The notes beneath the pieces are model-generated. The model made no database searches. It was not told the origin of the DNA and was given only the letters and a program-made list of their open reading frames with translations. 64,000 bases of DNA from contig JABDNH010000003.1 of NCBI GenBank assembly GCA_013001055.1, positions 124,001-188,000 on the forward strand, given 5' to 3'. The DNA comes from Sphingomonas sp. (GTDB taxonomy: Bacteria; Pseudomonadota; Alphaproteobacteria; Sphingomonadales; Sphingomonadaceae). Of the stretch, positions 63,666 to 64,000 are shown one piece after another (the first letter of the stretch is position 1; the number at the start of each line of letters is the position of its first letter). Made by a program: the position numbers and the translations under genes.

Positions 63666-64000
63666 CCTCGAACAGGGTCTTGATACGCGCGAAGAAGCCC
63701 TGGCTTTGCGGGCATTCATCGCCTGTCTCGGTCTCGCGGAATTTCGCCAGCAGCTCTTTTTGCTTCTTGCTCATCCTGGTCGGGGTTTCGACGAGAATAC
63801 GCGCAACCATGTCACCGCGGCCCTTGCCCTGAAGCACGCTCATGCCTGCGCCGCGTTTCCGCAGCGCCTCTCCCGATTGCGTGCCCGCCGGAATCTTGAA
63901 GGCGATCTTCTCGCCATCGACGCCCGGAACCTCTATCTCGCCGCCCAAGGCTGCGGTGGTGAAACTTACCGGGCAATCGGCGACCAGTGTCGTACCCTCG
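63652..64000 (-). CDS. dnaJ: Chaperone DnaJ, C-terminal part (5' end outside window)
   Basis: The C-terminal substrate-binding part of DnaJ: PVSFTTAALGGEIEVPGVDG, FKIPAGTQSGEALRKRGAGM, GRGDMVARILVETP, then the terminal helix MSKKQKELLAKF and the tail FFARIKTLFEG. The frame is open to the window edge. The J and zinc-finger domains lie beyond it. Confidence 0.95.
   Translation of the reverse strand, partial: EGTTLVADCPVSFTTAALGGEIEVPGVDGEKIAFKIPAGTQSGEALRKRGAGMSVLQGKGRGDMVARILVETPTRMSKKQKELLAKFRETETGDECPQSQGFFARIKTLFEGNNE

Overview
The window is about 62% GC by eye, gene-dense chromosomal DNA of an alphaproteobacterium, most probably Sphingomonadales. The evidence is the rnc-era pair, the atpI-atpB-atpE-atpF'-atpF cluster separated from the F1 genes, a very large Oar-like TonB-dependent receptor, a fused hydrolase/OsmC protein, a sigF-nrsF pair, EcfG-type (GGAAC-N16/17-CGTT) promoters and a bacteriophytochrome with an HWE kinase. 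No phage, transposase or CRISPR array is visible. The species cannot be fixed from the sequence alone.

Layout. 0-12.5 kb is mostly housekeeping: rnc-era, a sirtuin, dapB-nth, alr, a GFA/OsmC pair, glmU-glmS behind an H1-like Lys/Ala-rich protein, and phaR. 12.6-16.7 kb is a complete bufferin-type RiPP operon: two DUF2282 precursors, the MNIO enzyme BufB, BufC, DoxX, an ECF sigma factor and its NrsF anti-sigma factor. It has its own sigmaF-like promoters and is followed by tRNA-Arg(CCG). 16.8-27 kb is a stress/accessory block: ferritin-like DUF892, small membrane and disordered proteins, a four-gene operon with TIGR02587, TIGR02588 and a YqcI/GntA-like heme enzyme, DUF1989, a DUF2383 four-helix protein, and Ku-LigD for end joining. 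Several of these genes carry promoters matching or nearly matching the EcfG general-stress consensus. 27-35 kb holds a fused 5-oxoprolinase coupled to an atypical Nramp-like transporter, a TIR-TPR protein, a DUF2855 protein and a large outer-membrane receptor.

38.5-50.6 kb is a phenylalanine/phenylacetyl-CoA catabolic region. paaABCE run directly into an aromatic aminotransferase and a fused 2-oxoacid dehydrogenase E1 with its E2. paaG and paaZ are close by on the other strand. This layout suggests Phe -> phenylpyruvate -> phenylacetyl-CoA -> ring epoxide without a phenylacetate-CoA ligase in the cluster. 50.6-54 kb has an EcfG-promoted CBS protein and the F0 ATP synthase genes. 54-57.5 kb is a YdbH-YnbE-YdbL-like envelope lipid-transport operon. 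57.5-64 kb holds radC, then purB overlapping bphO (heme oxygenase) and bphP (bacteriophytochrome), a metallo-beta-lactamase-fold exported protein and the 3' end of dnaJ.

Genes are often translationally coupled by 1-17 bp overlaps. The most notable points are a lipobox-containing bufferin precursor with sigmaF promoters, the phenylpyruvate-dehydrogenase hypothesis, the cluster of EcfG promoters, several hairpins or palindromes placed on start codons or Shine-Dalgarno sites, and a tiny ORF with a 13-nt perfect Shine-Dalgarno sequence.
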